Below, in pieces: positions 42,044 through 46,239 of a DNA stretch of 46,239 bases. Under the pieces are notes generated by a model. The model saw only the letters and a program-made list of their open reading frames with translations. It had not been told where the DNA came from and did no database searches. Position 1 is the first letter of the stretch, and each line of letters opens with the position of its first letter. This DNA is from a virus, in IMG/VR virus record IMGVR_UViG_3300021376_000108, positions 1-46,239 of that record; one strand, given 5' to 3'. A program made the position numbers and the translations under genes.

Positions 42044-43579
42044 TTAATCATTAAATGTGTCTGGTATTGGTTTAAGATCCACTGTGCCAATTTCTTCCGG
42101 ATTGTTCCTATCTGTGCGCACACTGTTCACATTTGCAGGATCAAAATTTTCATGATGATTCCAAGGTTCATGTTGTGGCACACGTTTCATAATGCTGGTA
42201 GCGTTGGGCGAATCAAATGTGTACAGACTACCCACCGAAGCAGCTGGTGATGCACTGGGACTGCCGCTGCGTGTGGCAGGTGAAGCATGATCAGTCTTAC
42301 CACTTGCCTTCACAGTGTGACTGTCACCGCCCAGAGTAAAAAAATAATCAGAACCTATATTTTCATGCAATTGCGCTCCCACTGTAATGTAACCACTACT
42401 GTTGGCCTTCAATAACCATTCACTGCTTTCTAATTGTATGTTTGAACCTGCTTTCACGTTTATGTTTCTTCCAGCTTCTATGTTGACGTCTCTATCAGCA
42501 TTGAAATTAAAATCTTGTTTGGTGTGAATGCTCACACTGTCCTCAGCGTACACATCAATCTTGCCGTTGGCTGTCATCTCTATCCAAGTGGTGCCTTTGG
42601 AATTACCCACATATATGAGATCTTCTGAATTGTGCAACAATATCTGATGCCCAGTTCTTGTGCGAATTCTAAACAGTTCATTGTGTGGTCGTGTGACATT
42701 GTCTTCATCTGCCACATAACTATCATCTTTTGCAATGTCAAAATATTCGCTAGGATCTGAAGTGGGCGATCCTTTTCTAACAAATTTATCATCACCATCA
42801 TCCATCACAATACTAGTGCCGCCTAATCTAGAATAATAACCTGTGAAAGTATTTTTTTGTGCGCCTCTTTTGTCTAGAGGGCCGGGAGTGCTGATGCCAA
42901 ATACTTTGCTGGGTATTTCCCTTCTGGCTGAACTAGTGGTAAGACCTCTGGTTTCATCTTCCAGTAAACCTTGCTGTGTCAGTGTGTCTTTGAACAGTCT
43001 ATTGATTGGTTTATTAAATTTTGATGGATCATTGTTTTTTAAATTCGATAAGAGTTTTTTGTTGTATTCTCCTACTGGTAGTTTTTTTCCACGCAGCTCG
43101 TCAAATTCACTCACTTCATTGCCTTCTGCATCTAATATTTGATCAGTGATGTCGGTGAAAGTTGTGCAGGGTCGACCATCTGGCAGCATAAAATTTGTTT
43201 GTTCAGTCTGCACGCACCCTATCCAATAACCTTGGTTGATGTTGCCTTCCACAAACATAACCAACACTTTGTTGCCTACATCTGGAGGCACAAACCACAT
43301 GCCATAGGTTTGTTGGCTGTTTTCATATTTGTGATTTTTGCTTACGCCGTCATAATTAGTGATGCCAAAAAAAGGATTCAAATATTTAACCACCACAGTT
43401 TCCGTTTCTTCGTTTGTGGCTTCTTCAGCATTGCTGGGCAACTGAGATTTTATCAACCTCACTTCTAATGCTCCTTGATATTTCACATCCAATACATTTA
43501 CAACCACTGCTAAAAAAGGTCCAGAATTCTTTACATTTTGTGCTTGACTGCCTTCTCTCTTTTCATATCCACGATACAT
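42044..43579 (-). CDS. 5: Baseplate hub/central spike gp5-like protein without lysozyme domain
   Basis: A 511-residue protein. Residues about 20-125 fit the gp5/VgrG OB-fold (FLAVVVNVLDVKYQGALEV, then YGMWFVPPDVGNKVLVMFVE and YWIGCV). The region 125-300 is a polar linker, where T4 gp5 carries its lysozyme domain (residues about 174-342 of 575); no lysozyme motif is visible here. From about 305 (RTRTGHQILL) a VgrG-like triple-stranded beta-helix begins, with repeats such as NIEAGRNINVKAG. A late VPQHEPWNHHENFDP segment (about 466-480) is of a type seen in related phage spikes. The protein forms the membrane-puncturing tip of the tail. It follows the hub-like gene by four bases. Confidence 0.8.
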   Translation of the reverse strand: MYRGYEKREGSQAQNVKNSGPFLAVVVNVLDVKYQGALEVRLIKSQLPSNAEEATNEETETVVVKYLNPFFGITNYDGVSKNHKYENSQQTYGMWFVPPDVGNKVLVMFVEGNINQGYWIGCVQTEQTNFMLPDGRPCTTFTDITDQILDAEGNEVSEFDELRGKKLPVGEYNKKLLSNLKNNDPSKFNKPINRLFKDTLTQQGLLEDETRGLTTSSARREIPSKVFGISTPGPLDKRGAQKNTFTGYYSRLGGTSIVMDDGDDKFVRKGSPTSDPSEYFDIAKDDSYVADEDNVTRPHNELFRIRTRTGHQILLHNSEDLIYVGNSKGTTWIEMTANGKIDVYAEDSVSIHTKQDFNFNADRDVNIEAGRNINVKAGSNIQLESSEWLLKANSSGYITVGAQLHENIGSDYFFTLGGDSHTVKASGKTDHASPATRSGSPSASPAASVGSLYTFDSPNATSIMKRVPQHEPWNHHENFDPANVNSVRTDRNNPEEIGTVDLKPIPDTFND

Positions 43580-43583
43580 AATA

Positions 43584-46136
43584 CTATCTTATCCTCTTTG
43601 TTATCCTTGGACTTACGTCATTACCAAGCACATTTTTCAATCCATCATCCACTTCACTAAAATTAGGAGGCGGCTCTACGTCTTTAGTTCCATATATTGT
43701 TTGACTTTTTTTGGCATCACTTTTTTTCTTTACTTCTTGATTTATTACTCTAACGCAATCCAAAGTGGTTTTAAACATTCCACCTTGCCATGTGTTCATC
43801 ATTCTTGTCACTCTGTACACACCGCTAAATTGTGGCACAAGAGTATAATTTTCGCCTTTAGTTTTTTGATCTCTAAAAATTGCTTCACCTGTGCTTTCAT
43901 CTATGTCCAATGGTGTTCTAAAATTTATCACAATCACAGGCGGTTTCAACATAGATCTCACTGTGCCTGTGCGAGTTTTTACATCATTTGTGGGTGCGCT
44001 TGCAGGAGCAAAATAATTGCCTACTCCGTTGTCACCCACCCAATAGGGATCACCTAATATTGTTAAATTCACATTGAGAAGATCCGCACTAGAGTGCATC
44101 AGTGCATCCTGTAGCTCCATACTAATGCGCTGAGCATCTGTAAGATTGTTCACTCCCTCTGTTATCCCCATAATTGGACGTCTCATCACAGTGCCTGGTG
44201 TAACACTGCCTGCGATACTTTGATCATTGCTGTTAGTTGTACCGTCATTTTTATTTTGTTTGGCTGTGGCGCTAGAATCGGAATTTTCTTTTTCAACATC
44301 TCCACTTAACCTCTTACCTTTAACCCCATCACTGGGTATGGTTGCAAAATAACTGAATTTGAAATCAATAGCAAAATCTATCACGTCTAAATTTTTTCCT
44401 GTGTACAAATAGTCATATTCTTTATTAACGTTGTCTTGTAAAAATTTTTCAGGCACAATTGGTGCATCATTAGGTTTAGCAAATATACTGGCCATAACCC
44501 TGTAGGGCAGCACATTGTACACATATAAATTAGGATATCTTCCATATTCTGCAAATATTTTTTCATCCGGTATAATGAACACTTGTGTAAAAATTGTGAA
44601 CCATTGTATTGTGCCTAGGTCTGACTTATCTTCCAGGATTTTAAGTGCTTCAACACCACACTCTGAATATTGTATCACTGTGGAGATAATGTTTTCTATA
44701 CTGGAACCTTGCGGAAAAGTTAATCTACTACTCCTTAAATCTCTAAAGTCTTGATCAGTTTTTCTAATTTTTTTATTTTCATCATTAGTAAAAAATTGCT
44801 CTGCTACTTGACCTACCTGATCTTTAGTTAGATTAAGTTTGAATTTTCCTATGGGATTCACTGTCTCTAGTTTTTGTTTGTATTGAAATGAATTAGAAGC
44901 GGATCTAACTTCGGCACCAGTGGCCAACAATTCACTTCTTAGTTTGTCTACATCTACGCTGCCAGTATTTTTGTTTGATTTTTCTAAATCCCGCCTATTC
45001 TTTGCTGCCAAAGCTGTTGCCTCAGGAAAATTTATAACAAAATCATCCAATTGGATTTGGTTTTTTTCTTTTTCCTCCGCAGCCTCTCTTGATTTCTTTT
45101 GTTCCGCCGTTTCTTTTTTGGAGATATTGCCTGCTGGTTTAATTTTTTGTTCTTTCTTTTTCTTGTTTAAAACTTCCTGCAATGATTTGGCATTGCCCTG
45201 CAGCATTTCAACCACTGTGGTGCCTTGCAGTGTGATTTCTGTGTTGATTTGTTGTGCACTTCTGTTGAGCGCTTGGTGATTGAAAGGAATAGCCTCCACC
45301 GCATACATACTGCCACCCTGTGACACTGAAAACTCCACATTTACTATTTTACAAATTAGATTACTGTCGGGCAAGTTGTCTGACGGCATTATTTTACCTT
45401 CACTGTCATAGCCTTTGTATTTCACGTGCAATAGATAGGGGGCCTGGGTGTAATTTTTGTGTTTCAACACTTTGGCACTCTGTCGTAAGGTTTCCAAAAA
45501 ACCTCCTAGACTGTAGGGTTCATACACTTTGAAATTCAATTTAATCACTGTGGCATTTTTGCTTTTGGGTGATCCTGCTGGGATTGATTCTAGTTCTAAA
45601 TCTTGAATAAAAAATTCTCTTTTATTGTTGTTCCTATCTAAAGTGGGCACTTTGAAAGCATCTGCACTGCCACCACTTCTGGCAATCAACTGCAAACCAT
45701 TTTTTTTCCCAACTATTCTTGCTGGACGATTGTTTTCTTCAACACTGAGAGCATACAAGGACACAATGGTGTTAAAAGATGAAAACTTGTGTAATACATT
45801 TGGCTCCACATTTCTAAATTTTGTGTAGGTCAATCGACCCTTGTCCTGCGGATTAGCTATTTTCTTGCCCAGCCTGCTGGTGTCCACAGGCACCACTGAT
45901 CTAGCCTGCAAGGCATCAGGTATGCCACCTATGTCAGGATTGATGCCACCCTGCACTGTGATAGCAGTGTCTAATTTAAGATTTTTTGCAGTGTTGCCGA
46001 ACTCGCCCAACGGATCAGTGCCGAATCCAGGATTGTCTGTGCCAAATTTGCCAAATTCACCCAAAGGGTCGTTCACGTCATAACTGAGTGCTTTTTCGGT
46101 GGCCTTATCTTTGAAATATCTTGTTAGGTCAGGCAT
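43584..46136 (-). CDS. Large baseplate hub-like structural protein
   Basis: An 850-residue protein. The N-terminus repeats DPLGEFG at residues 23-29 and 41-47. A beta-rich domain (about 110-300) is followed by a very charged Lys/Glu linker (about 320-360). The C-terminal part contains a GDPYWVGDNGVGNYF stretch and FSGVYRVTRMMNTWQGG followed by TTLDCVRV, the type of strand pair found in hub proteins of contractile tails (gp27/gpD-like). It directly precedes the gp5-like spike gene, its likely partner. T4 gp27 has 391 residues, so this would be an enlarged or fused hub. The hub role is inferred from gene order and local motifs; wedge or tape-associated structural roles remain possible. Confidence 0.55.
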   Translation of the reverse strand: MPDLTRYFKDKATEKALSYDVNDPLGEFGKFGTDNPGFGTDPLGEFGNTAKNLKLDTAITVQGGINPDIGGIPDALQARSVVPVDTSRLGKKIANPQDKGRLTYTKFRNVEPNVLHKFSSFNTIVSLYALSVEENNRPARIVGKKNGLQLIARSGGSADAFKVPTLDRNNNKREFFIQDLELESIPAGSPKSKNATVIKLNFKVYEPYSLGGFLETLRQSAKVLKHKNYTQAPYLLHVKYKGYDSEGKIMPSDNLPDSNLICKIVNVEFSVSQGGSMYAVEAIPFNHQALNRSAQQINTEITLQGTTVVEMLQGNAKSLQEVLNKKKKEQKIKPAGNISKKETAEQKKSREAAEEKEKNQIQLDDFVINFPEATALAAKNRRDLEKSNKNTGSVDVDKLRSELLATGAEVRSASNSFQYKQKLETVNPIGKFKLNLTKDQVGQVAEQFFTNDENKKIRKTDQDFRDLRSSRLTFPQGSSIENIISTVIQYSECGVEALKILEDKSDLGTIQWFTIFTQVFIIPDEKIFAEYGRYPNLYVYNVLPYRVMASIFAKPNDAPIVPEKFLQDNVNKEYDYLYTGKNLDVIDFAIDFKFSYFATIPSDGVKGKRLSGDVEKENSDSSATAKQNKNDGTTNSNDQSIAGSVTPGTVMRRPIMGITEGVNNLTDAQRISMELQDALMHSSADLLNVNLTILGDPYWVGDNGVGNYFAPASAPTNDVKTRTGTVRSMLKPPVIVINFRTPLDIDESTGEAIFRDQKTKGENYTLVPQFSGVYRVTRMMNTWQGGMFKTTLDCVRVINQEVKKKSDAKKSQTIYGTKDVEPPPNFSEVDDGLKNVLGNDVSPRITKRIR

Positions 46137-46137
46137 T

Positions 46138-46239
46138 TTACAATCCTAAGTATTCACGCATCAATGGTCCTTGTGGCACATATATCTGTAGTCCTGCCAC
46201 AAAATCATAGATAGGATCCTTAAGACTGTCAGGATTACG
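46138..46239 (-). CDS. C-terminal end of an upstream gene (cut by right edge)
   Basis: Open minus-strand frame entering from the right edge and ending at a TAA at 46138-46140, one base before the next ATG. The last 33 residues are visible and end LMREYLGL. They carry no family signature. Position directly upstream of the hub-like gene suggests another virion protein. Confidence 0.6.
   Translation of the reverse strand, partial: RNPDSLKDPIYDFVAGLQIYVPQGPLMREYLGL

Noticed and set aside
42038-42045. AATAAATA just before gp25 as a late promoter
   Set aside because: It includes the stop codon of the gp5-like gene and ends only 5 bases before the ATG, leaving no room for a normal RNA start.
1-46239. 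tRNA genes, CRISPR arrays, insertion sequences, integrase or attachment sites
   Set aside because: None were seen by reading; coding sequence is nearly continuous and no terminal repeats or transposase motifs were found.

Overview
This window looks like part of the genome of a marine T4-like myovirus (pelagiphage or cyanophage type). The evidence is a compact AT-rich genome with almost no intergenic DNA, a T4-type baseplate gene order (hub, gp5-like spike, gp25, gp6, then a giant structural gene), and tail-fibre genes of the kind seen in marine T4-like phages. The host cannot be decided from this window: there is no photosynthesis gene, tRNA or integrase. No stretch longer than about 100 bases lacks a gene, and I saw no tRNA, CRISPR array or insertion sequence.

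Right part (about 16,084-46,239, all minus strand, so read from right to left): virion genes. In transcription order these are a cut-off gene at the right edge, an 850-aa hub-like protein, a gp5-like spike without a visible lysozyme domain, gp25, an enlarged gp6, an uninterrupted 4907-aa protein in the gp7 position, a 200-aa structural protein, three tail-fibre paralogues that share an N-terminal anchor, and a 298-aa fibre-like protein. Several gene junctions carry the phage late-promoter octamer NATAAATA. At the gp6 start this octamer lies in the loop of a 13-bp inverted repeat whose 3' arm contains the gp6 start codon.

Left part (1-15,988): an accessory biosynthetic island of about 20 genes, nearly all overlapping by 4 or 8 bases. 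It encodes seven radical SAM enzymes, four GT-A-type glycosyltransferases in two paralogous pairs, a class I methyltransferase, an SGNH hydrolase, two Fe(II)/2-oxoglutarate oxygenase-like proteins, a QueC-like PP-loop ATPase with a zinc-type Cys cluster, a possible kinase-fold protein and several unknowns. The minus-strand run starts just downstream of a good sigma70-type promoter (TTGACT-17-TATACT). This suggests host-RNA-polymerase expression, in contrast to the late-promoter structural genes. A three-gene plus-strand block (2251-5433) interrupts the run, is preceded by a late-promoter-like octamer, and is convergent with the main run.

The island reads as one pathway that builds and decorates a small molecule, most likely a sugar or glycan of the virion or host surface: glycosyltransferases transfer units, while radical SAM enzymes, oxygenases, the methyltransferase and the PP-loop enzyme modify them. 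That role is inferred; the substrate cannot be read from the sequence, and no RiPP-like precursor peptide was seen. The number of radical SAM genes, four of them from one paralogous family with a conserved C-terminal Cys motif, is the most unusual feature of the window.
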